A stretch of 64,000 nt of DNA from CALDTK01 sp965215115 (GCA_965215115.1 OZ244050.1:682001-746000), one strand, 5' to 3'. Positions 54,077 to 63,487 are shown, counted from the first letter of the stretch. Translations and numbers: made by a program. The notes: generated by a model not told the origin, from the letters alone.

Positions 54077-55300
54077 ATGCCCAGCATCAAGATTAGCTTC
54101 CCCAACGCCGACGGCCACCAGCTCTCCGGCTACCTCCAGCTGCCCGTCGATCAGGACCCGCGGCACTTCGCCCTCCTGGCGCACTGCTTCTCGTGCACGA
54201 AGAACAGCCGCGCCCTGCGGGAGATCGCGCGGGCGCTCAACATGGAGGGCTTCGGGGTCCTGCGCTTCGACATGACGGGACTCGGGGAGTCGGAAGGCGA
54301 CTTCGGCGAGGGCGGCTTCGCGAGCAACGTCGGGGACATCGTCGCGGCCTACGGCTTCCTCGCCGCCGAACACGCGGCCCCCGCCCTCATCGTCGGACAC
54401 AGTCTCGGGGGCACGGCCATGCTCTGCGCGGGCGGCCTCCTGCCCGCGGTGCGCGCCATGGTCACGATCGGGAGCCCGAGCCAGGCCGAGCACGCGACCC
54501 ACCTCTTCGCCGATAGCCTGGAGGAGATCGAGCGCCGCGGCCAGGCCACTGTCCACCTCGGGGAGCGCCCCTTCGACATCTCGCTCGACTTCGTGCGCAG
54601 CCTCACCGAGGCCAACGTCACCGCCGCCCTCGCCGCTAACCGCAAGGCCCTACTCATCATGCACTCCCCGCAGGACGCGACCGTCGACATCAGCCACGCC
54701 GAGCGCATCTACGTCCGGGCCCACCACCCGAAGAGCTTCGCGAGCCTCGACGGCGCCGACCACCTGCTGTCCGACCCCGAAGACGCCCGCTACGCCGGCC
54801 AACTCATCGCCGCCTGGGTGGGCCGCTACCTCCCGCGAGACCCCGAGGAGGAGCACGGGCAGCTCGGCGAGGCCCGGGCCGTCACCGTGCGCCTCGGCGC
54901 CGAGGGCTACACGACCGAAGTCATGGTGCGCCACCACGGCCTCGTCGCCGACGAGCCCCCGTCCGTCGGCGGCAAGGACTACGGCCCGAACCCCTACGAA
55001 CTCGTCACCGCCGGCCTCGGCGCCTGCACCGCGATGACGATCCAGATGTACGCCCGGCGCAAAGGCTGGTCCGTCGAGCGCGTCGACGTTGAGCTACGGC
55101 ATTTCAAAGAGTACGCGGCGGATATGAGCGAGGCCTCGGCTTCCGCCAAAACACCCAAGATCGATCACTTCGAGCGCATCGTGAGCCTCACTGGCGACCT
55201 GGACGAGCAGCAGCGCGCGAGGCTACTCGAGATCGCCAATCGCTGTCCGGTACACAGGACGCTGGAAGGGGAGGTGCGGGTGGTGACGAGGTTGGGCTGA
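54077..55300 (+). CDS. Alpha/beta hydrolase - OsmC fusion protein
   Basis: A 407-residue cytosolic protein. Residues 1-250 form an alpha/beta hydrolase with nucleophile GHSLGG and later D and H in MHSPQDATVD and GADHLL; residues about 265-407 form an OsmC-like peroxide-reducing domain with its two Cys in GLGACTAMTIQMYARRKGWS and IANRCPVHRTL. The fusion is known in many bacteria and probably protects against organic peroxides or acts on thiol esters. It is divergent from the receptor-pnuC operon with a 75-bp shared control region. A motif copy (55138) encodes ASAKT. Confidence 0.92.
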   Translation: MPSIKISFPNADGHQLSGYLQLPVDQDPRHFALLAHCFSCTKNSRALREIARALNMEGFGVLRFDMTGLGESEGDFGEGGFASNVGDIVAAYGFLAAEHAAPALIVGHSLGGTAMLCAGGLLPAVRAMVTIGSPSQAEHATHLFADSLEEIERRGQATVHLGERPFDISLDFVRSLTEANVTAALAANRKALLIMHSPQDATVDISHAERIYVRAHHPKSFASLDGADHLLSDPEDARYAGQLIAAWVGRYLPRDPEEEHGQLGEARAVTVRLGAEGYTTEVMVRHHGLVADEPPSVGGKDYGPNPYELVTAGLGACTAMTIQMYARRKGWSVERVDVELRHFKEYAADMSEASASAKTPKIDHFERIVSLTGDLDEQQRARLLEIANRCPVHRTLEGEVRVVTRLG

Positions 55301-55355
55301 AGGGCGGCGATGACCTGCGGTGGCGATGGCGCGAGCGCGGCGATGGCCTGCGGCG

Positions 55356-55455
55356 TTCCGTGCGGTCGGGCTGTGCGTTCGGGCTGTGCGTTCGGGCTGT
55401 GCGTTCGGGCTGTGTGTTCGGACTGTGCGTTCGGGCTGTGCGTCCGGGCTGTGCC
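55356..55455. repeat. 14-bp tandem repeat, about seven units
   Basis: The unit gctgtgcgttcggg is repeated with few changes between the converging hydrolase-OsmC gene and the hybrid kinase gene. The rest of the gap holds no gene. Confidence 0.88.
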
Positions 55456-55521
55456 GACGTCCTGGTGAGAGGGTCCCAGCCGCGGCCGGATCATCCTGAG
55501 CTAGGGGTAGCTCCTAATACC

Positions 55522-57513
55522 TCACCCTACCCGCTCGCGGATCGCCCTTACCGTCGCGTCCAGCGCGGCGGCAAGTCTTTCGGCCAGTGCAGCATTGTCG
55601 CGGCCGGGCTCCGGGGTGCCGGCTTCGAGGAGAAGCGCGATCAAAGGTTGGGGGGCGAGCAGCCGCAAGGTCGTCCCGTAGCGGTGCCGGTAGTCGTCGA
55701 CCACGGAGAGCGCCCCGGCGGCCACGGCCTCGGCGATGCTCCCGCGGGACTCCGCGAGGTTGGCGGCCATGATGGCGAGTAGGCCGGAGAGGGCCTCGGG
55801 GTCCTCGGCGAACTCGGCTTCGATCGTCTTGAAGTCGATCGCGGCAGTCGGTTCACCCGGCGCGACATCCCCGGGGCCCGTCGCACTGCCACCCGCATTG
55901 ACACCCGTTGCTACGTCGGCGTCGGACGCGTCGTTTTGCCGAAAGGCGTCATGTGGCGCGAGCAAAGCGTACAGTGCGGCCCCGGAGTAGGGCTTGTTGA
56001 GTCGACCGCTAAACAGCGCAGGCGAGAGGTCATCATCCGAGACCTCGGAGGCGGACAGCGCGTAGATCGGCGTATCGCGGTGGTGCGGCATCTTCCGGAC
56101 CCGCCTCGCCACCTCGGCGCCGCTGATGTCGGGGAGGCGGAGGTCGAGCAAGATCATGTCGAGGGGGCGGGCGTTGGCGAGGGCCACGGCCGTAAGCCCG
56201 TCCGGCGCCTCGGTGACCTCCGCCCGCCAGGAGGTCAAGTGCCGGCGCGCGATGAAGCGGTTGGTCTCGTTGTCGTCGACGTGCAGGACGCGCAGTCCAG
56301 CGAGAGACTGGGGCTCCGACGGGGGACGGGGAGCACCGCCGGCCAAGTCCTCGGCGCGGACCGGCGGACTGCTAAGCGCGGCGGGGATCGTGAAGTAGAA
56401 CCTCGTCCCCACCCCGAGCTGGCTCTCGACCCCGAGGTCGCCGCCGAGCAGGGCCACCATGTGCCGCCCGATGCTCAGGCCGAGGCCCGAACTGTCCCTG
56501 CGGGTCTGCCCGCCGGCGCTCTGTTCGAAGGCTTCGAAGATGCGGTCTACGTCCTCGGGGGCGATCCCGACGCCGCTGTCCTCGACGGCGAACGTGAGGC
56601 GCGACCGCTGATCGCCGGCGCCATCGGCTTCGGGCTCGTCTTCGACTTCGGACCTCACCGAGAGCCGGATGCCGCCCTCGTCGGTGAACTTGATGGCGTT
56701 GCCGAGTAGGTTGGTGAGCACCTGCCGCACCTTGCCGTCATCGAGCTCGAACCAACGCCCGCGGTCGAGGTCGTCGATGTCGACCGCTATCGTGAGGCGC
56801 TTCTGCGCCGCCTGCGGACGCAGACCGTAGGCCAGCTCCTCGCAGAGTTCCGACGCTGAGGTGGGGCGCTGATTGAGCACCAGCTTGCCGCTCTCCGCCT
56901 TGGACAGATCGAGCAGGTCGTTGATCAGGTCGCTGAGCTGCTGGGTCGATTTCGTGAGCCGACCCACGAGTGCCCACTGCGCCTCCGTGAGGGACTCGCT
57001 CCCGAGGAGCTCGGCCATGCTCGCGATGGCGTGAACGGGGGTGCGCAACTCGTGCGTGACCGTGCGCACGAACTCCGCCCGGGCCTCGGTGGCGCGCTCG
57101 GCGGTCTTCTTGGCTTCGAGGAGTTGCTGCTCGTAGCGGCGTCTGTTCTCCGCCCGGTAGATGCAGTACACCTGTTTGCCACCCTCGAGGCGCTCGGTAG
57201 TGACGAAGACCGGCAGCAGGGAGCGGTCGGCGCGGCGCAGGTCGTAGCTCAGCTCGCGGGCCCCGCCGACGATGGTCTCGACGAGGGCTTGGTGATTGGC
57301 GTAGAAGAGTCGCTGGCCGACCGGCAGCAGGTCCGTAAACGGGGAACCGATCAACTCGTCGGCGCCGCGGCTCAGCCACGTACACAAGAGCTGATTGACC
57401 TCCTCGATGCGGCCCTCCCCATCGAGGATGAGCCCGCCGATCGGGAGGCGATCGAAGAGTTTGGTTTGTGCGCGCCGTTTAATTGCCAGAGCCTTCGGTA
57501 CCGAGGCGGGCAA
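55522..57513 (-). CDS. PAS hybrid histidine kinase, downstream of an RsbQ-like hydrolase
   Basis: A 663-residue cytosolic hybrid kinase with no transmembrane segment: PAS domain (about 18-125), HisKA with phosphoacceptor His154 in THELRTPVHAIAS, ATPase domain (about 265-385: NAIKFTDEGG, DSGVGIAP, GLGLSIGRHM), receiver domain (about 415-530: VLHVDDNETNRF, LDLRLPD, LNKPYSG) and an Hpt-like helical tail containing DDYRHRYGTTLRLL. The TTG start at 57513 overlaps the end of the upstream rsbQ-like gene by 35 bp. That gene order matches RsbQ with the PAS protein RsbP of Bacillus, so the hydrolase may feed a small ligand to this PAS domain (inference). Confidence 0.88.
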   Translation of the reverse strand: MPASVPKALAIKRRAQTKLFDRLPIGGLILDGEGRIEEVNQLLCTWLSRGADELIGSPFTDLLPVGQRLFYANHQALVETIVGGARELSYDLRRADRSLLPVFVTTERLEGGKQVYCIYRAENRRRYEQQLLEAKKTAERATEARAEFVRTVTHELRTPVHAIASMAELLGSESLTEAQWALVGRLTKSTQQLSDLINDLLDLSKAESGKLVLNQRPTSASELCEELAYGLRPQAAQKRLTIAVDIDDLDRGRWFELDDGKVRQVLTNLLGNAIKFTDEGGIRLSVRSEVEDEPEADGAGDQRSRLTFAVEDSGVGIAPEDVDRIFEAFEQSAGGQTRRDSSGLGLSIGRHMVALLGGDLGVESQLGVGTRFYFTIPAALSSPPVRAEDLAGGAPRPPSEPQSLAGLRVLHVDDNETNRFIARRHLTSWRAEVTEAPDGLTAVALANARPLDMILLDLRLPDISGAEVARRVRKMPHHRDTPIYALSASEVSDDDLSPALFSGRLNKPYSGAALYALLAPHDAFRQNDASDADVATGVNAGGSATGPGDVAPGEPTAAIDFKTIEAEFAEDPEALSGLLAIMAANLAESRGSIAEAVAAGALSVVDDYRHRYGTTLRLLAPQPLIALLLEAGTPEPGRDNAALAERLAAALDATVRAIRERVG

Positions 57514-58339
57514 GGTACGAAAGCATGGCCTCCGCAGTCTCCTGAGGTGCCGAAAAATTGGGGCAGTGGCCGCGGGCCTGCAGCTGGTGGAAGCTCCCGC
57601 GTTTGACTGCCCCGGCGACGTAGCGCCCGGCCTCCTCCGGGGCGATGATGTCTTGCGAGCACTGCAGCACGAGCGTCGGGACGTCGACGTCGGGCATCTC
57701 CGCGCGGGAGTCCGTCTCGAAGGTCGCTTTCGCGAAAACGTACGCCACTTCCGGATTCTGCTCGCAGAAACGCTCGGTGAGGAAGGTCCCGTCGGCGGCC
57801 TCGCCGGTGGCCCCCATGATGCTCGGCGCCATCGCTTCCGACCAGCCGATGTAGTTCGACTCGATCGACTCCAGCAGTTCGGCGATGTCCTCGCGCTCGA
57901 AGCCCCCGCGGTAGCCGTCCTCGTTGAGGTAGGACGCCGACGGCCCGATCATGATCAGGGAGTGGATACGCCCGGGGGTCCGCCGCGCGACGGTCGCGTT
58001 GATCATCGCGCTCACCGAGTGCCCGACCAGGACCACGTCGTCGAGGTCGAGGGCCGCGATGACGGCCGCCACGTCGTCGGCGAAGCGGTCGAGCTTCGTG
58101 TAGGCGCCCGGGTCCCAGTCGGTCATCCGCGAGGCGCTCGTCCCGACGTGGTCCATGAGCACGACGCGGTACTGGCCCTGGAAGTAAGGGACGAGCTTCT
58201 CCCACATCGCCTGGTTGCAACCGTAACCGTGGACCATCAGCATCGGCTGGCCGTCGCCCCCGAAGTCACGCACGGCGTGTCGCCGGAGGATGTCGTTGGC
58301 CTCCGGGGAGGTGGGGCGGTCGGCGGCGAGGGTAGGCAT
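57479..58339 (-). CDS. RsbQ/KAI2-like alpha/beta hydrolase
   Basis: A 286-residue hydrolase closely resembling RsbQ of Bacillus, which with the PAS phosphatase RsbP signals energy stress; plant karrikin and strigolactone receptors have the same fold. Hallmarks are MVHGYGCNQAMW, nucleophile GHSVSAM, IGPSASYLN, NYIGWSEAM, the acid in LQCSQDIIAP and the His in ARGHCPNFS. It overlaps the PAS hybrid kinase gene downstream. B. subtilis RsbQ works with a PAS-PP2C protein, while here the partner is a PAS histidine kinase. A motif copy with CGC/GCG stem (57725) encodes VFAKA. Confidence 0.9.
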   Translation of the reverse strand: MPTLAADRPTSPEANDILRRHAVRDFGGDGQPMLMVHGYGCNQAMWEKLVPYFQGQYRVVLMDHVGTSASRMTDWDPGAYTKLDRFADDVAAVIAALDLDDVVLVGHSVSAMINATVARRTPGRIHSLIMIGPSASYLNEDGYRGGFEREDIAELLESIESNYIGWSEAMAPSIMGATGEAADGTFLTERFCEQNPEVAYVFAKATFETDSRAEMPDVDVPTLVLQCSQDIIAPEEAGRYVAGAVKRGSFHQLQARGHCPNFSAPQETAEAMLSYLARLGTEGSGN

Positions 58340-58424
58340 CGGAGGCTGGGTAGGTTTAGGTTCCGCGAACTTACGTAGGGGCGCACGTCCTGCCGCGGGG
58401 GCGCAGGTCGTCGGTGCGCCATTT

Positions 58425-59249
58425 CTACGTAAAGGCGCCGCTTAGGTTTACCCGGCTGCGCCGCAGGTCGGCGAGCGGCTCGAAGCTGTGGTCCTGCTCC
58501 ACGATGCAGTAGGCGACGCCGGCCGCGCGCGCGGCCCCGAGGATAGCCCCGAAGTCGAGCGATCCTTCCCCCACGGGCCGGAAGGCCTCCGGGAGCACGG
58601 CGTGCTCATCGTACTCGACGGGGGTACCGGCCTTGACGTCCTTGAGGTGCAGGACGCGCACCCGGCCGACCAGGCGCTCGATGAGTGCCGCGGGGTCTTC
58701 GCCGCCGAGCTTCGCCCAGCACACGTCGATCTCGAAGTCCGTGAGGCCCGGGTCGAGACGATCTCGCAGGAGGTCCCAGCCGCGTAGGCCCGCCGCGTCG
58801 AGCGGCCCGAACTCGAAGCTGTGGTGGTGATAGAGCTGCCGCATGCCCGCCGCCCGAATGCGCTCCCCGGCGCGATTGAGTTGCTCGGCGCGCCGACGGT
58901 AATCCTCGGCGGTGCCGCGGTCGGCGGGGAGCATGTAGCCGAAGACGAGGTCGGTGAGCCCGTGGGCGGCGGCCAGGTCGACGGTGGCCTCGAAGCTGAG
59001 GGTCGGCGCGGGCGTCTCCAGGCGCGCCTGATTGCCGGTGAGCAGGGTCCAGTGGTAGAAGCTGCCGCGAACCCCGAGGCCGAGGTCGGCGCAGATTGGG
59101 CCGAGGCGCGGGAGCTGCTCGACGTCCATGAGCTCGACGTGTTGGTAGCCGGCGTCCTTCACGGCCGCGAGCGTGCCGACCGGGTCCGCTGCCAGGAGGT
59201 CGCGCACGGTGTACAACTGAAGGCCGAGGTCGTCGCGGGGTTCGAGCAT
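58425..59249 (-). CDS. Sugar phosphate isomerase/epimerase-type TIM barrel
   Basis: A 274-residue protein of the xylose-isomerase-like TIM-barrel family. The layout GLQLYTVRDLLAADPVGTLA, YQHVELMD, LYHHHSFEF, FEIDVCWAKLGG and VLHLKD, with Glu/Asp/His metal ligands, is typical of Bacteroidota proteins annotated as sugar phosphate isomerase/epimerase. The ATG at 59249 starts the conserved N-terminus. It has no signal peptide. Substrate unknown. It is divergent from the channel gene, with which it shares a 180-bp gap. Confidence 0.88.
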   Translation of the reverse strand: MLEPRDDLGLQLYTVRDLLAADPVGTLAAVKDAGYQHVELMDVEQLPRLGPICADLGLGVRGSFYHWTLLTGNQARLETPAPTLSFEATVDLAAAHGLTDLVFGYMLPADRGTAEDYRRRAEQLNRAGERIRAAGMRQLYHHHSFEFGPLDAAGLRGWDLLRDRLDPGLTDFEIDVCWAKLGGEDPAALIERLVGRVRVLHLKDVKAGTPVEYDEHAVLPEAFRPVGEGSLDFGAILGAARAAGVAYCIVEQDHSFEPLADLRRSRVNLSGAFT

Positions 59250-59426
59250 GGCGGCGGGTGGGAGGTGCGGAAGTGCAGTTTCGGAGGAGCGAGAAGTGGA
59301 GCTAGTGAAGGCTAACATACGAATCGCGCGGTGTCCCATCCAAAATTTGGCTTGCGCGCAAATTTTGCCTGGGGCACCGCAGGAGCTTAGTTTGGCCGCC
59401 GCCCCGCCCCCAAAATCTTTCCGCCC

Positions 59427-60497
59427 TTGCGCACCCTCGCCACAGCCGGCCTCCTGCTTGCCGCCACACTCGTTTTGGCGCAAGCCCCCGCCACCGACCC
59501 CAACAACACCTCCGCGGCCCTCCGGATCGCCGTGGTCCCCATCGAGCCCCTCGTCATCGAGGAGGCCGCGGACATCTACGACGGGCTGGCCGTGGCGATG
59601 TGGGAGAACGTGGCCGCGCGCGCGGAGCTCACCTACACCTACGTCGACGCGTCCGCGGATTCGGCGGCCGGGATGCTGGCCCGCGGCGAGGTCGACCTCT
59701 GGCTCGCGGCCACGCCCCGCACCGGGAGCCGCGACACGACGAGCCACTCGCCGATCTACTACTCGTCGACGATGGCCGTGGCGCGCCGCGACGGCAACTC
59801 GTACGTCAAGGTGGTGCGGGGGCTCTTCCAGCCGGCCTTCTTCGGGATCGTCGCGGGGCTCTCGGTCCTCCTGCTCATCATCGGGACGATCATCTACCTC
59901 ATCGAGCGCAAGGCCAACGAAGACGAGTTCGGCGGCAAGGTCCACGAGGGCATCGGGGCCGGGTTCTGGTGGGCCGGCGTGACCCTGACCACGATCGGCT
60001 ACGGCGACAAGGCCCCGAAGACGTTCGCGGGCCGCGCCGTGGCGATGCTGTGGATGCTGGTCGGGCTCGGGGTCTCGGCCACGCTCACCGCGGCCATCGT
60101 GTCGCTCGCGAGCGGGGACTCGGCCAGGCTCAAACTGCCGGACGACCTCCGCGGCGAGCGCAACGTCGTGCTCGCCAACGGCGCCATCGCGCCCTACTTC
60201 GACCGCCTCGGGATCGACTACGAGACGGTGGCGACGGTCGAGGAGGGCTTCGGGCTCGTCAAGGACGAAAAGGCCGACTTCTTCGCGGCGCCGCGCATGA
60301 AGATGGACCACTTCACGAAGAGCAACTCGACGTCACTCACCGTCCAGAACTCGCGCCTCGTGCCGGAGTACTACGCAGTGGGCTTTCGCCAAAACCTCCC
60401 GCAGGCGGACACGATCTCGGTACTGGTGTCGGACGTGATCACGAGCGCGGTGTGGCCGAAGTGGCTCGACGGGTACGTGCCGGAGAGTGAGCGCTGA
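59427..60497 (+). CDS. GluR0-type ligand-gated potassium channel
   Basis: A 356-residue protein with a signal peptide (ending LVLAQ) and the topology of prokaryotic ionotropic glutamate receptors: the first half of a periplasmic binding domain (about 30-125), a transmembrane helix (about 135-158), a pore loop with the potassium filter TLTTIGYGD, a second helix (about 198-223) and the second half of the binding domain (about 225-345). It is a little shorter than GluR0 of Synechocystis. A TTG start at 59427 directly precedes the signal peptide. Ligand unknown, though the fold binds amino acids. Motif copies are at 59472 (GCAA loop) and 60381. Confidence 0.88.
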   Translation: MRTLATAGLLLAATLVLAQAPATDPNNTSAALRIAVVPIEPLVIEEAADIYDGLAVAMWENVAARAELTYTYVDASADSAAGMLARGEVDLWLAATPRTGSRDTTSHSPIYYSSTMAVARRDGNSYVKVVRGLFQPAFFGIVAGLSVLLLIIGTIIYLIERKANEDEFGGKVHEGIGAGFWWAGVTLTTIGYGDKAPKTFAGRAVAMLWMLVGLGVSATLTAAIVSLASGDSARLKLPDDLRGERNVVLANGAIAPYFDRLGIDYETVATVEEGFGLVKDEKADFFAAPRMKMDHFTKSNSTSLTVQNSRLVPEYYAVGFRQNLPQADTISVLVSDVITSAVWPKWLDGYVPESER

Positions 60498-60500
60498 GGC

Positions 60501-62018
60501 CTAGCCCGCGAGCCACTCCCCCACCGCCCGGCGCTCCGAGTCGAAACTGATGCCCACCCTGACCAGCTCCCGCGCGTCGTCGGCGAAGCGCGTCGCGTAG
60601 CCGCGGGACTCGATCTGCGCCAGGGCCTCGGCGGCGGGGCGGTCGAGCTTGAACTCGAAGACGTACACCTTGTCGGCCATCTCGACCACGGCGTCGGCGC
60701 GCCCGCGCGCCGTACTGGCCTCGGCCGTCATGTACGTGCCCAGCAGGCGGAAGGCCAGGAATACGATCGCGTGGAAGAAGCGCTCGGTAGACCCAGCCCA
60801 GAGTTGGTGCGGGATCTCGGCGAAGAGCGCGTCGATCATGCGCATGATGTCGTCGAGGTCGCCACGGTGGAAGGCGCGATACAGCCGCGTCACACGCGGG
60901 AGCGAGGACCCACTCGGGTACCCAACGTAGGCGTCGAGCAAGTACTGCTCGAGCGAGGAGCGGACCTCGAGGTTGGGATATACGAGGCGGTACGTGCGCA
61001 AGATTTCGTCGTACTCCCCGAGCGTGAGGTAGCCGGTTTGGAAGAGGACTACGGCGGGGTCGAGGTTTGAGAAATCGAAGTCGGTGAGGTGGGAGGCGTT
61101 GATCTCGAAGTCGGTCAGGTCGAAGCCACCGCTGCGCTTGACGAGGTCGACGAGGAAGGTCGGGGTTGCGGACTCGAACCAGTAGTTGCTCAACTCCCCG
61201 CTGAGCAGGAGGTTCAAGATTGACCAAGGGTTGTACAGCCGCTCGGGCCCGCCCCAGGAGTACCCGTTGTACCACTGTCGGACCGTGTCCCGCGGGACAC
61301 CGGTGGCGTCGAGCTGCTCGGCAAAGTTGGCTTCGAGCTCGTCCCGCGTCCACCCGACAATCGTGCGGGCCATGGGGTGGAGCGAAATATTCAGTACGTT
61401 GTTTAAGGTGGAGAAGATCGACACCTTCGCAAAGGCGGTGATGCCTGTGATAAACACGAACTCCAGGTAGGGATCAGCATCCTTGATGATGGAGTAGAAG
61501 CTCCTCAACACATCACGGTTGCTCTCCGCCTGCGGTACGTCGTGGAGGTAGTCGATGATCGGCCGGTCGTACTCGTCGATGAGGATGACCGTTTTGCCGG
61601 AAGGCGAACTCGCGGCCGCGCCCCAGACCAGGGACTCGAACAGGTCCTTGACCGAATCGCCTCCCGGGGCCGATAAACCGAGTATCCGGTGCTGCCGGTG
61701 CATCTCGTCGACGAGGGCCACGTGGAGCCCTTTACGCTCGTAGTCGATCCGCGAGAACTTCACCCAAATGACCGGGCGCTGCATCGCGGCAAAATCCCAG
61801 TTGTCCTGGGCGTAGAGCCCATCGAAAAGCTCCCCGGTCCCGGAGTAAAGCTCGGCCATCGTCGCGACCGTCAGGGACTTCCCGAAGCGCCGCGGGCGCG
61901 AGAGGAAGGCGTACTTGCTCGAGCGGATGACCTTGATGATCTGCGCCGTCTTATCGACGTATACGTAGCCGCCGCGACGGACCTCGCCGAAGTCCTGTAG
62001 GCCGATGGGGTACCTCAC
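60501..62018 (-). CDS. AAA-ATPase-like / PD-(D/E)XK nuclease (DUF1703 type)
   Basis: A 505-residue protein with an N-terminal AAA-ATPase-like domain (LSRPRRFGKSLTVATMAELY as a degenerate Walker A, LIDEYDRPI as Walker B) and a C-terminal DUF1703 part resembling the PD-(D/E)XK nuclease fold (GRADAVVEMADKVYVFEFKL). Such proteins are numerous in Bacteroidota and of unknown role; some are suspected to be selfish or defence-related. The GTG start at 62018 overlaps the RlmD stop codon as GTGA. A GCC/GGC motif copy (61591) falls in the code for PSGKT, just before the Walker B site. Confidence 0.88.
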   Translation of the reverse strand: MRYPIGLQDFGEVRRGGYVYVDKTAQIIKVIRSSKYAFLSRPRRFGKSLTVATMAELYSGTGELFDGLYAQDNWDFAAMQRPVIWVKFSRIDYERKGLHVALVDEMHRQHRILGLSAPGGDSVKDLFESLVWGAAASSPSGKTVILIDEYDRPIIDYLHDVPQAESNRDVLRSFYSIIKDADPYLEFVFITGITAFAKVSIFSTLNNVLNISLHPMARTIVGWTRDELEANFAEQLDATGVPRDTVRQWYNGYSWGGPERLYNPWSILNLLLSGELSNYWFESATPTFLVDLVKRSGGFDLTDFEINASHLTDFDFSNLDPAVVLFQTGYLTLGEYDEILRTYRLVYPNLEVRSSLEQYLLDAYVGYPSGSSLPRVTRLYRAFHRGDLDDIMRMIDALFAEIPHQLWAGSTERFFHAIVFLAFRLLGTYMTAEASTARGRADAVVEMADKVYVFEFKLDRPAAEALAQIESRGYATRFADDARELVRVGISFDSERRAVGEWLAG

Positions 62019-63469
62019 GCCAGCGAAGGTACGTCCGCCCCGCCGCACGGCCCGCCCCAACGCAGCACCGCGACTGCCTCGCAGTGGGGCGTCTGCGGGA
62101 ACATGTCCACGGGCCGCGCGCGCTCCACGCGGTAGCCGCCCTCGACGAGCAGCTTCAGGTCTCGCGCCTGCGTCGCCGGATTGCAGCTCACGTACACGAC
62201 CCGCGGCGCCGCCAGCCGCACCAGCATCGCCACCACGTCGGCGTGCATCCCGGCCCGCGGCGGGTCGGTGACCACGACATCCGGCGCGCCGTGGGTCTCG
62301 GCGAAGGCCTCCGTCAGGACCGCGGCCACGTCACCGGCGTACCCGACGAAGTTGGTGATGCCGTTGAGCTCCGCGTTGGCCTCGGCGTCCTCAATTGCCG
62401 TCGGCACCTCCTCGATCGCCACCACCTGCCGCGCGCCCCGCGCGAGGTAGAGCCCGATGGAGCCGACGCCCGCGTAGAGGTCGTACACGTTTTGCGAGCC
62501 GTCGAGCCCGGCGTACTCGGCCACGACATCGTAGAGCCTGATGGCCTGCGCGGTGTTGGTCTGGAAGAAGCTCAGCGGCCCGATCCGGAAGCGGACATGC
62601 CCGAAGTCCTCCGTCACGAGCGGGGCGCCAGCATCGTGTTTTGGCGAAAGCCCGTACATCGAGTCGTTGAGCTTCGTATTGATGACGGTGTGGACGGAGG
62701 TGACGAAGGGACACCGTCGCAATACCTCATCCACGTACGCACGCGCGGCCTCCTTGCGCGCCTCGCCGAACATGAGCAGCAGCATTGTCTCACCGGAGTC
62801 GAGTACCCGCAGCATCGCCTTGCGGAGGAAGCCCTCGTGCGCGCCCTCGTCGTAGAAGCTCAGGCCCTGGTCGTGGGCCACGGCCCGCAGGGTGTTGCGG
62901 AGCAGGTCGCCGCGCTCGTGCTGCAGGTGGCAGGTCTGGATGTCGAGCACCTTGTTCCACGCGCCCCGGCGGTGGAAGCCCAGCGCCTCGCCCTCCATCG
63001 CGTGCCCGAGCGCGACCTCCTCCTCGGTGAGCCAGCGGCGGTTGCTGTAGGCGTACTCCATCTTGTTGCGGTAGCGCCGGTCGGCCGGGGCCCCGAGGAT
63101 AGGTTCCAGGATGAGGTCGAGGCTCCCGATCCGGCGGTAGGCGTCGGCCACGAGCCGGGACTTGGACTCGAGCTGCAGGGCGTACTGCATGTGCTGAAAG
63201 CTGCAGCCCCCGCAGGCGCCGAAGTGCTGGCAGAAGGGGCTCTGGCGCCTTTCGGCAAAACGCCTGTAGCGGGTCACTTCGCCCTCCTGGAAGACGCCTT
63301 TCTTCTTTTTCGCCTCGAGGTCGACCACGTCGCCGGGCACGGGTCCGCGCGCGAACACGACCTCACCGCTCCCGGCGCGCCCGACCACGCTCCCGCGGTC
63401 GGCGATGCCGGTGATGTTGACGGATGCGAAGGACTGCGGCAGGCGGCGCGGGCGACGGCGGTGGGTCAT
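62015..63469 (-). CDS. rlmD: 23S rRNA (uracil-5)-methyltransferase RlmD-type
   Basis: A 484-residue iron-sulfur rRNA/tRNA uracil methyltransferase of the RlmD/RumA/TrmA family: a TRAM domain (about 15-70), the 4Fe-4S Cys set in CQHFGACGGCSFQHMQY, a Rossmann methyltransferase domain with VYDLYAGVGSIGLYLA, DPPRAG, and the catalytic Cys in YVSCNPATQARDL. RlmD is the more likely member because of the TRAM domain. It is directly followed by the AAA/nuclease gene, coupled through a GTGA overlap. Motif copies 62638 and 63248 lie in the gene. Confidence 0.93.
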   Translation of the reverse strand: MTHRRRPRRLPQSFASVNITGIADRGSVVGRAGSGEVVFARGPVPGDVVDLEAKKKKGVFQEGEVTRYRRFAERRQSPFCQHFGACGGCSFQHMQYALQLESKSRLVADAYRRIGSLDLILEPILGAPADRRYRNKMEYAYSNRRWLTEEEVALGHAMEGEALGFHRRGAWNKVLDIQTCHLQHERGDLLRNTLRAVAHDQGLSFYDEGAHEGFLRKAMLRVLDSGETMLLLMFGEARKEAARAYVDEVLRRCPFVTSVHTVINTKLNDSMYGLSPKHDAGAPLVTEDFGHVRFRIGPLSFFQTNTAQAIRLYDVVAEYAGLDGSQNVYDLYAGVGSIGLYLARGARQVVAIEEVPTAIEDAEANAELNGITNFVGYAGDVAAVLTEAFAETHGAPDVVVTDPPRAGMHADVVAMLVRLAAPRVVYVSCNPATQARDLKLLVEGGYRVERARPVDMFPQTPHCEAVAVLRWGGPCGGADVPSLA

Positions 63470-63487
63470 GGCCGCGAAGGTGCGACC

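Noticed and set aside
55356..55455. Possible CRISPR array or coding repeat
   Set aside because: The 14-bp units have no spacers and no supported reading frame.
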